In this document: in pieces, positions 46,114 to 55,178 of the stretch | Layout: every line of letters starts with the position of its first letter | Position numbering within the stretch: position 1 is the first letter of the stretch | From: Paenarthrobacter aurescens TC1 | Lineage (GTDB): Bacteria; Actinomycetota; Actinomycetes; Actinomycetales; Micrococcaceae | Assembly (NCBI GenBank): GCA_000014925.1 | Contig: CP000476.1 | Location: 186,001 to 250,000 of the forward strand | Reading direction: 5' to 3' | Length of the DNA stretch: 64,000 nucleotides | Position numbers and translations under genes: made by a program | The notes under the pieces: model-generated | The model's input: only the letters and a program-made list of their open reading frames with translations | The model's database searches: none | Told to the model about the DNA's origin: nothing

Positions 46114-46524
46114 AATCGGGTGTTCCTTCAGGAGAAGTGGGGTTTGTCGAAAATTTCCTAGTCCCGTATGGACTCTGGGAAGCTCCGTTAGTTCCGACAA
46201 TGCCTGAGGAAACTGCGGCCAGCGAGTGCTGGGAGCACCACGATAAGTAGCTGTATGTGCGCGGTGCACATTCCATAAACTCCTCGTTCATTGGACCGCG
46301 TCCATTTTTTTGCCAGCGAATAGCTGTGCATCAAGACCATGCGCAGGACGGATGTATGTGCAGGCTCAACACCGCAAACTCTGGGGCAACTCCTACGCTG
46401 TAATCCAACTCACAGTGACGTTCGGCAAGGGGGCCGGCCCGATTGTGGGTTCCGCGATGCCGCTCAACTCCGCCTTGTCGAAGGCATCGCGATGACACTC
46501 AGCTTCTACGTCCAGGAGGGACGA
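46114..46524. other. Divergent regulatory region between ALDH and APC permease
   Basis: Contains the operator at 46253-46271 and a half-site TGTATGTGC at 46353-46361. An open frame upstream of ATG 46525 lacks coding character. Confidence 0.5.
46253..46271. promoter_or_regulatory. Palindromic operator, copy 2
   Basis: GTATGTGCGCGGTGCACAT differs from copy 1 (42894-42912) at two central bases only. It lies 140 bases upstream of the aldehyde dehydrogenase and 254 upstream of the permease, which are divergent. Confidence 0.6.
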
Positions 46525-48021
46525 ATGGCAACTAAAGATGTTAAATTTGAGCCGGTGGATGCGGGACCCAACGGAATCTTGAGCCCAGACCGCTTGCTCA
46601 GCAGGGGCCTGGGAGTCCGGTCGATTGTGTTCATGGTTGTGGCGGGAGCTGCGCCCATGACAGCTGTCGTGGCTGGCTGGCCTGTTGTCGTTTCTGCATC
46701 GGGAAGCACGGGCGGTCCGCTGTTCTTCCTTATCGCGACCGCTATTCTGTTTCTGTTTGCCGTTGGTTTTACGAGGATGACGCCCTTTGTAAAAAATGCT
46801 GGAGCGTTCTATTCCTACATCCAAACGGGGCTGGGCCGAGGTGTTGGCATGGGGGCTGCCACTTTTGCGCTCGGAACATACTTGCTGCTGTTTCTTGCGC
46901 TGTGTTCATACCTGGGGTCAGCGGCCCAGACCACGGTTCACGATCTGGGCGGTCCGGAACTTCCCTGGTGGCTGTGCAGTCTTGTGCTGATGGCAACCTG
47001 CGGTGCTCTTGCATACCGGGACGTCGAGCTCTCCGCCAAGGTGCTGGGCGTGGTCCTGGTCATCGAAACAGTCGTTCTGCTGGCAGTAAACATCGGGGTG
47101 ATTGTCCACGGCGGCGCGGAAGGGTTGAGTGCTGACTCGCTGTCCCCCACGCGTTTGGGTGAAGGTGTCCCGCCTCTGGGCGTCATGTTTGCCTTCTTCT
47201 CATTCATCGGCTTTGAGGCCACCGCCGTCTTCCGGAACGAAGCACGTGACCCCGACCGCACTATCCCGCGGGCAACCTATATCGCCGTTATCGGCGTCGG
47301 CATCTTCTACACTTTCACTGCCTGGGCACTCCAGGCGGGAGTCGGAAGCAGCCAGATAGTCGAAGTCGCGACGAACGACCCCACCAGCATTGTTGTAGGG
47401 CTCGCGGGACAGTACGTGTCCCCGCTCCTTGCCACCCTGCTCCAGGTTTTCCTCATCACCAGCCTTTTCGCCTGCATCCTCACCTTCCAGAACGTACTGA
47501 CCCGGTACCTCTTTACCCTTGGTACGCAAGGTGTTCTTCCGTCTGGACTTGGTGCAATCCACCCACGTCACCACGCTCCATCCAGGGCAGCCTTGATCGT
47601 CTCGGTAGTTGCGATAGCACTGCTTGGTGTCGAGGCGATCATCGGGCTCGACCCGGTAACGCAGGCCTACACCTGGTTCTCAGGCTCGGCCACATTGGGC
47701 ATCGTTGTTCTGATGGCTCTCACGTCACTCGCGGTGATCGTGTTCTTCCGGAGGAATGCACACAACAAGAAGGTCTGGGGCACGTTGCTGGCCCCCGCGC
47801 TTGCCCTTCTCGGACTCGGGGGAATTGTCTTTCTGGTCCTTCAGAACTTCGGGCTTCTCGTCGGCGGCGACTTGGCGGCGGGAATACTGTTGACGCTCAT
47901 GGCTGCACTCTTCCTGGGCGGCGTGACTACCGCGCTGGTTATGCGATCCAAGCGGCCGGCGACGTATGCCGCACTGATCCCGGCAGGTTCCAGCAGCGAA
48001 GAAAGTTCCGCAGGGATTTAG
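46525..48021 (+). CDS. APC-family amine/amino acid permease
   Basis: ATG 46525 follows AGGAGG (46514-46519); 498 residues with about twelve membrane segments. The cytoplasmic start GLGVRSIVFMVVAGAAPMTAVVAGWP and AFFSFIGFEATAVFRNEARDPDRTIPRATY near residue 225 are APC signatures. It probably imports the amine for gamma-glutamylation, given the divergent aldehyde dehydrogenase/ligase operon and the shared operator. A hairpin at 48082-48112 ends the transcript. Confidence 0.88.
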   Translation: MATKDVKFEPVDAGPNGILSPDRLLSRGLGVRSIVFMVVAGAAPMTAVVAGWPVVVSASGSTGGPLFFLIATAILFLFAVGFTRMTPFVKNAGAFYSYIQTGLGRGVGMGAATFALGTYLLLFLALCSYLGSAAQTTVHDLGGPELPWWLCSLVLMATCGALAYRDVELSAKVLGVVLVIETVVLLAVNIGVIVHGGAEGLSADSLSPTRLGEGVPPLGVMFAFFSFIGFEATAVFRNEARDPDRTIPRATYIAVIGVGIFYTFTAWALQAGVGSSQIVEVATNDPTSIVVGLAGQYVSPLLATLLQVFLITSLFACILTFQNVLTRYLFTLGTQGVLPSGLGAIHPRHHAPSRAALIVSVVAIALLGVEAIIGLDPVTQAYTWFSGSATLGIVVLMALTSLAVIVFFRRNAHNKKVWGTLLAPALALLGLGGIVFLVLQNFGLLVGGDLAAGILLTLMAALFLGGVTTALVMRSKRPATYAALIPAGSSSEESSAGI

Positions 48022-48081
48022 GAATAAAGACTCATCTCCGTAGCCGCCGTCGCCCGAGCCTTCTTGGGAACGACGGTAATG

Positions 48082-48112
48082 GTGGCCGGCTGCGCAAGGC
48101 GCGGCCGGCCAC
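48082..48112 (+). terminator. Terminator after APC permease
   Basis: GTGGCCGGC and GCCGGCCAC form a 9-bp stem with a 13-base loop that itself is self-complementary. No U-tract. Confidence 0.5.
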
Positions 48113-48207
48113 TCGCGCCCATAGACAAAAGATCTTCCAGAGATTTCCCCACCCGTCACTGCAGATAGTGAGCTGCGAGAGCAGCTGCCGATATTTAGGA
48201 GCTTCCC

Positions 48208-49590
48208 ATTTCCGACAGCGCACTGTTAAAGCAAATCATCGACAAGAAGTACCCGACAGTTGCCTACGGCGAAGGCATCTTCCTGTATGACATGGAAGGG
48301 CGCCAGTTCCTGGATGGTTCAAGCGGCGCCATGACCGCCAGCATTGGTCATGGCGTGGACGAAATTGCGGAGGCGGTGAAAGAACAGTGCCGCCGCGTAG
48401 CTTTCACGTATAGAACCCAGTTCACCAACCTGCCCGCTGAAGAACTCGCCCGCCGGCTCACCGACATCGCTCCCGGGGACCTCGATATGGCGTTCTTCGT
48501 CAATAGCGGGTCCGAAGCATCCGAATACGCCATCCGCACCGCAGTGAGCTACTGGCGCGAAAGGGGGCTCCCAGGCAAAGTCAAAATCCTTGGCAGGACC
48601 ATCAGCTATCACGGCATGACAATGGGCGCCCTGTCGATGTCCGGGCATGCAGCGCGCCGCCCCGACTACGGATCCTTGCTCCATGCGTTCTCCTTCGCCC
48701 CGCCGGCCTACGCCTACCGCTTCGCCCTGCCAGGCGAGAGCGAGGAAGTGTACGCTGCGCGGGCTGCGAAAGCCTTCGAAGACGCCATTCAGAACGAGGA
48801 CCCCGGCACAGTCGCGGCAGTCATCGTCGAACCAATCGTAGGAGCCGCCGGCGGGGTCCTGACGCCGCCGGCCGGCTACTTCGCCCGCCTTCGCGACATT
48901 TGTGATCGGCTGGACGTGCTGCTGATCATCGATGAGGTCATCACGGGAATGGGGCGCACGGGCGACTGGTTCGCGAGTTCCTACGAGGACGTCGTGCCGG
49001 ACCTTCTTCTTATCGGCAAAGGAATGAGTGCCGGATACTCCCCTGTTGCTGGCGTCCTGCTGCGGAGCCACATCGTCGAGGCGCTCAGAGAGGGCAGCGG
49101 CGTCGCTCCGTTCGGGCACACCTTCTCGGGGAACCCACTGGGGGCAGCGACCTGCCTGGCGGTCCTGGACTTCATGGAACGCGAGGATATCCTCGCGAAC
49201 GTCCGGCAACGGGGGAAGCAGCTTGAAGAAGGTCTGCTCTCCCTGGCAACAAGGTACCGCTGCATCGCCGACGTCCGTGGGCGGGGCCTGCTCTGGGGCT
49301 TCGAGTTCGTTATGGACCAGGAAAGCAAGCAGGCACCCGATCCTGCGCTGGGAGCGGCTGGCCTATTCGTCGATGAATGCCTGGACCAAGGGCTCCTTGT
49401 CTACCCGGCCGGGATCGCCCCGCTGAACAATGCCGTGATTCTGTCCCCGCCCTTGGTGATCACCGAAGAGGAGACACGGGAACTGCTGGCGAAGCTGGAA
49501 AAAGCCCTCCGCGCCATGGAACGTCACGTTAAGCGCTGGGCCGCTGTAGGTGAGAACCGGCATGGATCCCGAGTTGGAACCGGAAGCTGA
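48208..49590 (+). CDS. Class III PLP aminotransferase with apparent ATT start
   Basis: The first ATG (48292) falls inside conserved sequence; codons before it give residues such as YPTVAYGEGIFLYDMEGRQFLDGSSGAM, typical of the family start. An in-frame TAG at 48196 limits the start to after 48199. Only ATT at 48208, six bases after AGGAG (48197-48201), has a good ribosome site; CTG 48223 is the other choice. The 460-residue product has IIDEVITGMGRTG (near 235) and LLIGKGMSAGYSP with the PLP lysine (near 270). It transfers an amino group from an omega-amine or amino acid to a keto acid. Confidence 0.9.
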   Translation: MSDSALLKQIIDKKYPTVAYGEGIFLYDMEGRQFLDGSSGAMTASIGHGVDEIAEAVKEQCRRVAFTYRTQFTNLPAEELARRLTDIAPGDLDMAFFVNSGSEASEYAIRTAVSYWRERGLPGKVKILGRTISYHGMTMGALSMSGHAARRPDYGSLLHAFSFAPPAYAYRFALPGESEEVYAARAAKAFEDAIQNEDPGTVAAVIVEPIVGAAGGVLTPPAGYFARLRDICDRLDVLLIIDEVITGMGRTGDWFASSYEDVVPDLLLIGKGMSAGYSPVAGVLLRSHIVEALREGSGVAPFGHTFSGNPLGAATCLAVLDFMEREDILANVRQRGKQLEEGLLSLATRYRCIADVRGRGLLWGFEFVMDQESKQAPDPALGAAGLFVDECLDQGLLVYPAGIAPLNNAVILSPPLVITEEETRELLAKLEKALRAMERHVKRWAAVGENRHGSRVGTGS

Positions 49591-49741
49591 CTCTGATCCC
49601 GGCCGTTCCAACGTCCGCGCTGGTCAGGTTGCACATAGTGCTCGTAAAGGCTGTTCCCTCCACACACTTTTGAAACTCGACCAGGGCTGAAGATGGTCGA
49701 AGCGACCCATCTGCCAGCTCCTCAACCACCAAGGAAGCCAA

Positions 49742-50857
49742 GTGACTACACCGATTCTTGCCGCCGTGCTGGAAAAGCCCGGAGCCCCTCTTCAGATCCG
49801 CGAACTGCTGCTTGATGATCCGGAGGACAATGAGGTTCTCATCCGGACCGAGCGAGTGGGCCTTTGCCATAGCGATCTGCACTATCTGAAGGGGTCGCTG
49901 GATATCTCCCTGCCGGTGGTCCTTGGGCATGAAGTCGCAGGCATTGTCGAGCGCGTCGGTTCTGCAGTCACAAGAATTAAGACTGGTGAAAGGGTCGTGG
50001 CAACGGTCACCCCCTCCTGCGGGGCATGCCGCAACTGCATAAGCGGGCGCCCGACCCAGTGCGAACGAGTCGACTCGATGCGTGAGCGGCAGCGACCCAG
50101 GCTGCTCTCACCTGATGGATCAAGCGTTGAGTCGCTCGGCGGTATCGGCGCATTTGCAGAGGCCTTCCTCGTGAAGGAGGCATCCGTTGCAGTGGTCGGC
50201 TCGGATCTGCCTCCCCAGGTGGCGTGTCTTCTCGGTTGCTGCATTAGTACAGGAGTCGGCGCGGTTATTCACGGCGCAAAGGTAGGACCAGAGGATACTG
50301 TTGCCGTGATCGGTTGCGGCGGTGTCGGAATAGCGGCCATTCAAGGTGCCAGGTTGGCTGGGGCACGACGAATAATTGCCATTGACGCTGTGCCGGCGAA
50401 GCTGGAGCTCGCCCGTAACTTCGGTGCCACGGACACTGTTGTCTCATCATCCGACCCGACAGAAACACTCATCCAGGTCCGATCACTTCTTCCCCAAGGT
50501 GTCAGCCATGCAATCGAGGCGGTGGGCCGCAGCCAGACAGCAGAACTCGCCTTTTCGCTCCTGCGCCCGAACGGAACCGCCACCATCCTCGGTCTCATGC
50601 CCACAGGGTCCGAACTGCGTATCCCAGCAGATGCACTCGTATACGGCGACCGACACCTGCAAGGCGCCTACATGGGCGCGAACAGGTTCCTCAGCGACGT
50701 CGACATGTTCACGGACCACTACCTGAACAACCGACTGGATCTCGATGCAATGGTCACCAAGGAACTGCCCTTCGAACGTATCAACGAGGGATTCGAAGCG
50801 ATGGCGGAAGCCTCGACGATCCGAGTTGTGCTGAACATGACCGACAGGCAACTGTGA
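49742..50857 (+). CDS. Zinc-dependent alcohol dehydrogenase (MDR family)
   Basis: GTG 49742 follows AAGGAAG; 371 residues. Catalytic zinc ligands (GLCHSDLHYLKG near residue 40; GHEVAG near 63) and structural zinc cysteines (CGACRNCISGRPTQC near 92-106) are complete, with NAD site GCGGVGIAAIQGARLAGA near 185. An insertion after residue 110 gives the longer class III/NDMA-dependent type. It oxidises an alcohol to aldehyde, presumably for the aldehyde dehydrogenase that starts 208 bases downstream. Confidence 0.92.
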   Translation: MTTPILAAVLEKPGAPLQIRELLLDDPEDNEVLIRTERVGLCHSDLHYLKGSLDISLPVVLGHEVAGIVERVGSAVTRIKTGERVVATVTPSCGACRNCISGRPTQCERVDSMRERQRPRLLSPDGSSVESLGGIGAFAEAFLVKEASVAVVGSDLPPQVACLLGCCISTGVGAVIHGAKVGPEDTVAVIGCGGVGIAAIQGARLAGARRIIAIDAVPAKLELARNFGATDTVVSSSDPTETLIQVRSLLPQGVSHAIEAVGRSQTAELAFSLLRPNGTATILGLMPTGSELRIPADALVYGDRHLQGAYMGANRFLSDVDMFTDHYLNNRLDLDAMVTKELPFERINEGFEAMAEASTIRVVLNMTDRQL

Positions 50858-51064
50858 TCCGGACAACTTTGAAGACCGTCTGGCAGCTGACTGTCAGGCC
50901 GATCACGATCTGATTTTGCGCCACGGCCAGCGCCGGAACGAAAGCTGCGCACTGTGGCGCTGCAAATCCTCCCGAACATAAACGGTCAAACGTCAATGCC
51001 CAGCCCCTGCCGTCGCTGGTCCTGGACGACAAAGACAACAACGAAAACCAGAGGAGCCCCTTGA

Positions 51065-52561
51065 ATGACTGCTGAAGGACTAGCACAACTGACCGCTAAT
51101 ACCCCCGACCTTGTCGAGCAACGCTCCTTTGTCGATGGCGCATGGCTGCAGCTCGACGAAAACGGCCGCTACCTTACCAACCCAAATACGGGCGAACCCC
51201 GGCAGCCGATGCGAAAGACCGGAAAGGCTGACGTCGAGTGCGCACTCGCCGCAGCGGCGACACTGCACGAGTCCGGGAAACTTGAAGACATCAAACTTCG
51301 GGACCGTCTTGAGCTCCTGACGAAGGTAGCCGCATCTCTCGATGCCCAGAGCGAAGAAATCGCGCTGCAGGACAGCATCAACACGGGAGTCCCTATCCGG
51401 ACCACTCGCCTGATTGCCGGTGCACTCGGGGACAGAGTCCGGGGAACTATCGCTGAAGCGGAGCAGCTTGGCGAGTCGGAGACCCTTGACGGCGATGACC
51501 GGTCTGTGGTTATCCTGCGCAAGCCCCTCGGCCCGGCCCTCATCGTTGGCCCCTGGAATGCTCCAACCTTCACCGTGGTAGGCAAGGTGGCGGCAGCAAT
51601 GGCGGCTGGTTGCCCGGTCATCCTCAAACCCTCCGAGAACGCCCCCGGCGGTTGCCAGCTCTTCGCCGAATCGATCGTCGCCGCCATGACCGAACTCGAT
51701 TACCCGAGCGCTGCGTTTCAACTGGTTCATGGGAATTCGGAGACAGGATCACTGCTGACCTCGGATCCCCGCATCGAGGCTCTTTCGTTTACAGGGGGCG
51801 ATTCGGCAGGCCGAACGGTCGCGAAGGCTGCGGCGTCCAATCTGGCTGTCATGCAGATGGAGCTCGGATCCAACAATCCCGTGATCATTCTGGATGATGC
51901 CGATGTCAGCTCAGCGGCACAGTCCATTGTGCAGGGCATGACCCGTCTCAATGGCCAGTGGTGCGAGGCGCCCGGCAAGGTACTGGTTGACGGGTCGGTT
52001 CACGACCGTTTCGTTGAAGCTATGAAGTTCGAACTCAGTAAGCTTCGGGTCGGAAATGCCTTGGATGAGACAACGGAAGTGGGTCCCCTTGCGTTTGAGC
52101 GGCAGCGTGATGGTTTGGTAGCCGCAGTGAATCGACTCGTCGAACTGGGGGGAACGCTGGTCACTGCCGGCGATCTACCAGATCTTAACGGCTGGTTCCT
52201 GGCACCGGGGATGATCGTCGGATGTCCGGCCGGAGCCGCCGAGGAAGAACTCTTCGGGCCACTGGTCACGGTACATCCCGTGCATTCCGTTGAAGAGGCG
52301 CTTAGCCATGCAAACGGACCGGCAACCGGTCTTGATGCCTACGTATTCGGCGGTGACGAAACACGGGCCATCGACGTGGCATCCCGTATTCGTGCCGGGG
52401 AGGTCCGCATCAACGGCACATTCATGAGCGACTTGGCCGGCAATTCGCGGCAGAGTTTCTGGGGTACCAGCGGTATTGGAGGCCACGGTCCCCAATACGG
52501 CGTTCGCTTCTTTACCGGCGACCGCGTGGTTGGCGTGGACAGGACGGATTTGCCGCTCTAG
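51065..52561 (+). CDS. Aldehyde dehydrogenase
   Basis: ATG 51065 has AGGAG upstream; product 498 residues. Catalytic elements: GPWNAPTFTVVGKVAAAMAAGCPVILKPSE near 160-190, MELGSNNPVIILDDADV with the general-base glutamate near 263 and LNGQWCEAPGKVLVDG with the nucleophile near 300. LNGQWC in place of the common GQ-x-C is somewhat unusual. It follows the zinc alcohol dehydrogenase and should take its aldehyde. Confidence 0.92.
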   Translation: MTAEGLAQLTANTPDLVEQRSFVDGAWLQLDENGRYLTNPNTGEPRQPMRKTGKADVECALAAAATLHESGKLEDIKLRDRLELLTKVAASLDAQSEEIALQDSINTGVPIRTTRLIAGALGDRVRGTIAEAEQLGESETLDGDDRSVVILRKPLGPALIVGPWNAPTFTVVGKVAAAMAAGCPVILKPSENAPGGCQLFAESIVAAMTELDYPSAAFQLVHGNSETGSLLTSDPRIEALSFTGGDSAGRTVAKAAASNLAVMQMELGSNNPVIILDDADVSSAAQSIVQGMTRLNGQWCEAPGKVLVDGSVHDRFVEAMKFELSKLRVGNALDETTEVGPLAFERQRDGLVAAVNRLVELGGTLVTAGDLPDLNGWFLAPGMIVGCPAGAAEEELFGPLVTVHPVHSVEEALSHANGPATGLDAYVFGGDETRAIDVASRIRAGEVRINGTFMSDLAGNSRQSFWGTSGIGGHGPQYGVRFFTGDRVVGVDRTDLPL

Positions 52562-52716
52562 GCGCCGTATCAGACCCCACCAAAGCGTAAGCGAGGCCCT
52601 GCGAGGCCTGCGACAGGCATTCCAGAAACGTGACGCCCGGCTAAGGCGGAGGCTCCGCGTCCTCTCGGGCAAGCAGCAGGCCAGGGCCTGGCAACATGAG
52701 ACGAGAAAGCCCTTCA

Positions 52717-53988
52717 ATGACAGATACTTCAACGACAGATACGGTGCGGTTTTCACCGCTGAGTTTCCTTGAGGGCGCCACGGCGGCGATCCCGGCCTTT
52801 GGAAGCGACCTGGTCGATTTCCGTAGGGAAATGCACACCGATCCTGAAGTCGGCCTGTATCTGCCCCGCAGCCAGGCCCGGGTCCTTGAGGCACTCAAGG
52901 GACTCGACCTCGAAATAAGCCTGGGAAAAGCGGCCTCGTCCGTGGTTGCGGTACTCCGGGGCGGGGCCACCCAGTCCGCCGTTGGGAGCCGTCCTACTGT
53001 ACTGCTTAGAGGGGACATGGACGCCCTTCCTGTGGCAGAAAAAACGGGTATACCCTTTGCCTCGACCAATGGCGCAATGCATGCCTGCGGTCATGACCTG
53101 CATACAGCGGGCCTGATTGGTGCCGCCCGCTTGCTCTCGTCCGTACGTCACAGCCTGACCGGCGACGTCATCTTCATGTTCCAACCGGGGGAGGAAGGAC
53201 ATGACGGGGCCCGCATCATGCTGGAGGAAGGCGTTCTTAATGCAGCCGGCAGGCGACCGGACGCTGCCTACGCCCTGCATGTCGTTTCAGACATGCCGTC
53301 AGGCGTGTTCACGACCCGGGCCGGCTCCTACATGGCAGCCTTCGGAGATCTGTCCGTCAAGGTTATCGGGCGTGGTGGGCACGGTTCGCGCCCCTTCCAG
53401 GCTCTGGATCCCATACAGGTAGCTGCTGAAATGCTTGGCGCGCTACAGACGTACATCACCCGGCGATTCAACGTTTTTGATCCCGTGGTTCTGTCCGTGG
53501 GCCAATTCCATGGCGGTTCCGCCTCTAATGTCATACCTGATTCGGCGGAATTCAGGGCCAGCGTCAGGTCTTTCAGCCCCGGTGTCGAAGCACGGCTCGC
53601 ACAGGAGTTGCCAGATCTTATCCGGCAACTGGCGACCGCTCATCAACTGACAGCCGAGGCAACGTTCACTCCGGTTATGCCGGCCACCGTCAATCACAAC
53701 AGTGACGCCGAACTTTGGGGCAGGACCGCACGGACGTTCTTCGGAGAGCACCGGTTCGTGCCCAGCCCGTCCCCTAGGACCGGCTCTGACGATTTCTCCC
53801 GTATCCTCGTGGAGGTCCCCGGAGCGTACGGGCACCTCGGAGCTGGGTCTCCAGATATCGACCCCATTGAGTGGGCTCCCATGCACTCGCCCAGGGCAGT
53901 GTTTGACGACAGTATCCTCGTCAATCAGGCACAATTTTTGGCGGGCGTGGCGCTTGGAAAGCTCCAGGAGTTGGAGGTCCTGGGGTAG
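52717..53988 (+). CDS. M20-family amidohydrolase
   Basis: From ATG 52717 (upstream GAGAAAG is a weak site) the protein is 423 residues. Metal-binding motifs of M20D amidohydrolases are visible: LLRGDMDALPVAEKTG (near residue 100), MHACGHDLHTAGLIGAARLL (near 123) and FQPGEEGHDGARIMLEEGVL (near 160), and a dimerisation domain near 200-310. Related enzymes hydrolyse hippurate, N-acyl amino acids or IAA-amino-acid conjugates. At the end of the alcohol/aldehyde dehydrogenase segment, it could release or remove an acyl group from the substrate. Confidence 0.9.
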   Translation: MTDTSTTDTVRFSPLSFLEGATAAIPAFGSDLVDFRREMHTDPEVGLYLPRSQARVLEALKGLDLEISLGKAASSVVAVLRGGATQSAVGSRPTVLLRGDMDALPVAEKTGIPFASTNGAMHACGHDLHTAGLIGAARLLSSVRHSLTGDVIFMFQPGEEGHDGARIMLEEGVLNAAGRRPDAAYALHVVSDMPSGVFTTRAGSYMAAFGDLSVKVIGRGGHGSRPFQALDPIQVAAEMLGALQTYITRRFNVFDPVVLSVGQFHGGSASNVIPDSAEFRASVRSFSPGVEARLAQELPDLIRQLATAHQLTAEATFTPVMPATVNHNSDAELWGRTARTFFGEHRFVPSPSPRTGSDDFSRILVEVPGAYGHLGAGSPDIDPIEWAPMHSPRAVFDDSILVNQAQFLAGVALGKLQELEVLG

Positions 53989-54064
53989 CTGAGGGCTTCC
54001 GGAGCGGCCAACACCTCACTTGAAGCAGTGGACCCAGCAGTACCGGTCTCGAAGCTCGAATGGA

Positions 54065-54470
54065 TGGCAATTCAACCACTATCAGGTTGCCGTACACCCC
54101 AATCTGACAAAAGTCCGTCCTCGTATGACTTCTTCCGGAGGCAGGCCTAGAACTCAACCTGGCGGCTCAGGGTTGGAGGTACCGGTGGCTGGACAGCGGA
54201 TCGGGTACGTGCGGGTGAGCACGCTGGACCAGAACGAGAAACGCCAGCTTGAAGGCCAGGTCCTTGGACCGGGTCTTCACGGACAAGGCCTCAGGTCGGG
54301 ATACTTCAAGGCCGGAGCTGACGGAGCTGTTGCGGTTCGCGCGGGACGGGGACACCGTGGTGGTGCACAGTATGGACCGGCTCGCGCGCAACCTCGATGA
54401 CCTGCGCGCCCTCGTCCAGGGCCTCACCCGTAAGGGGGTGCGGGTGGAGTTCGTCAAGGAGAGCCTGGTG
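54065..54470 (+). repeat. Direct repeat with resolvase gene, copy 1
   Basis: This stretch (GTACACCCCAAnCTGACA-like start, the CCTAGAACTCAACC motif at about 54146-54159 and the resolvase N-terminus) is strongly similar to 56470-56870 in the same orientation, about 2.4 kb apart. Confidence 0.75.
54185..54470 (+). pseudogene. Serine recombinase (resolvase), broken copy
   Basis: GTG 54185 begins GQRIGYVRVSTLDQNEKRQL, the serine-recombinase N-terminus with the catalytic serine (YVRVSTxDQ). One extra base near 54262 relative to the intact copy (CAGGTCCTTGG against CAGGTTTTGG) shifts the frame; homology then continues as DRVFTDKASGRDTSRPELTELLRFARDGDTVVVHSMDRLARNLDD. It stops at ESLV near 54470, where unrelated sequence follows, so the E-helix and DNA-binding domain are lost. 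Confidence 0.87.
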
Positions 54471-54764
54471 AAGACGACGACTGTTGCGAACCAGCAGCTG
54501 GCACAATCAGCCTCGCAATGTCCACGGCTCGTGCTTCTCAGGAGCGGGCCTACTGCGCCGGGTGCCGAGCCGATGCGGAACAGGCGCCGATGAACTTGAC
54601 ACTCGGTACAAAAGCGGTCGACCGGTGAGTGCTGTATCGGCCGCGCGGAACGTCCGGATCGCCATCTGGACCATCCTTGACGCCCTCATCACCATCGGCG
54701 TGATCTGATACGCCGCGGTCTCGGCCAACAAGCCCGCACCGGCGGGGACGATCCTCCTCACTAT
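54471..54764. other. Remnant region between broken resolvase and HxlR gene
   Basis: A short hydrophobic frame (about 54620-54760, IAIWTILDALITIGVI then a stop) suggests a membrane-protein relic. Nothing complete. Confidence 0.4.
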
Positions 54765-55118
54765 CTACCTGGCGCTGGCGGCGTCCGGCGTCTGCGGAAG
54801 CGCAGGGACGGAGAGCGCCCAGTCGTTCATGGAATTCAGGACCGTCCGCAGCTCCTGACCGGTCGGAGTCAGTTCGTAAACAACTCTGGGAGGAATTTCC
54901 GGGTAAACGGTTCGGGTCAGCAGCCCATGGTCTTCAAACTTTCTCAAGGAGTTCGTCAGAGTGTGTGCACTGATCCCTGTCAGGCGATTCTTGATTTCAC
55001 CGAACCTTAGCGGCCCTCCCAGCAGCTCGCGAACGATCAGCGTCGCCCAGGGTCCGTTCATGAGCCCCAAGAAATGGGCAACGCCGCATCCAGGGAAATT
55101 GGAAGCACAAAAGGTCAT
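54765..55118 (-). CDS. HxlR-family transcriptional regulator
   Basis: From ATG 55118 the protein is 117 residues, the usual size. It has an early cysteine (GCGVAHFLGLMNGPWATLIVRELL), the winged helix (LRFGEIKNRLTGISAHTLTNSLRKFEDHGLLTRTVYPEIPPRVVYELT) and a helical dimerisation tail. HxlR proteins of this type (HypR, QorR) respond to quinones or oxidants by cysteine modification and repress adjacent oxidoreductases. The divergent NmrA/QorB-like gene 60 bases away is the likely target. Confidence 0.92.
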   Translation of the reverse strand: MTFCASNFPGCGVAHFLGLMNGPWATLIVRELLGGPLRFGEIKNRLTGISAHTLTNSLRKFEDHGLLTRTVYPEIPPRVVYELTPTGQELRTVLNSMNDWALSVPALPQTPDAASAR

Positions 55119-55130
55119 ACTGAAATATAG

Positions 55131-55173
55131 CATTAGTGCACTTGATGTAACCGATGCACCCTATGCACTAATG
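55131..55173. promoter_or_regulatory. Inverted repeat in HxlR/NmrA divergent promoter
   Basis: CATTAGTGCA (55131-55140) and TGCACTAATG (55164-55173) are perfect 10-bp arms with a 23-base spacer, covering the gap between the two starts. A likely HxlR-type operator pair. Confidence 0.65.
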
Positions 55174-55178
55174 GATGT

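Noticed and set aside
48319..49209. 296-residue open frame opposite the class III aminotransferase
   Set aside because: Shadow frame produced by codon bias; no ribosome site or family features.
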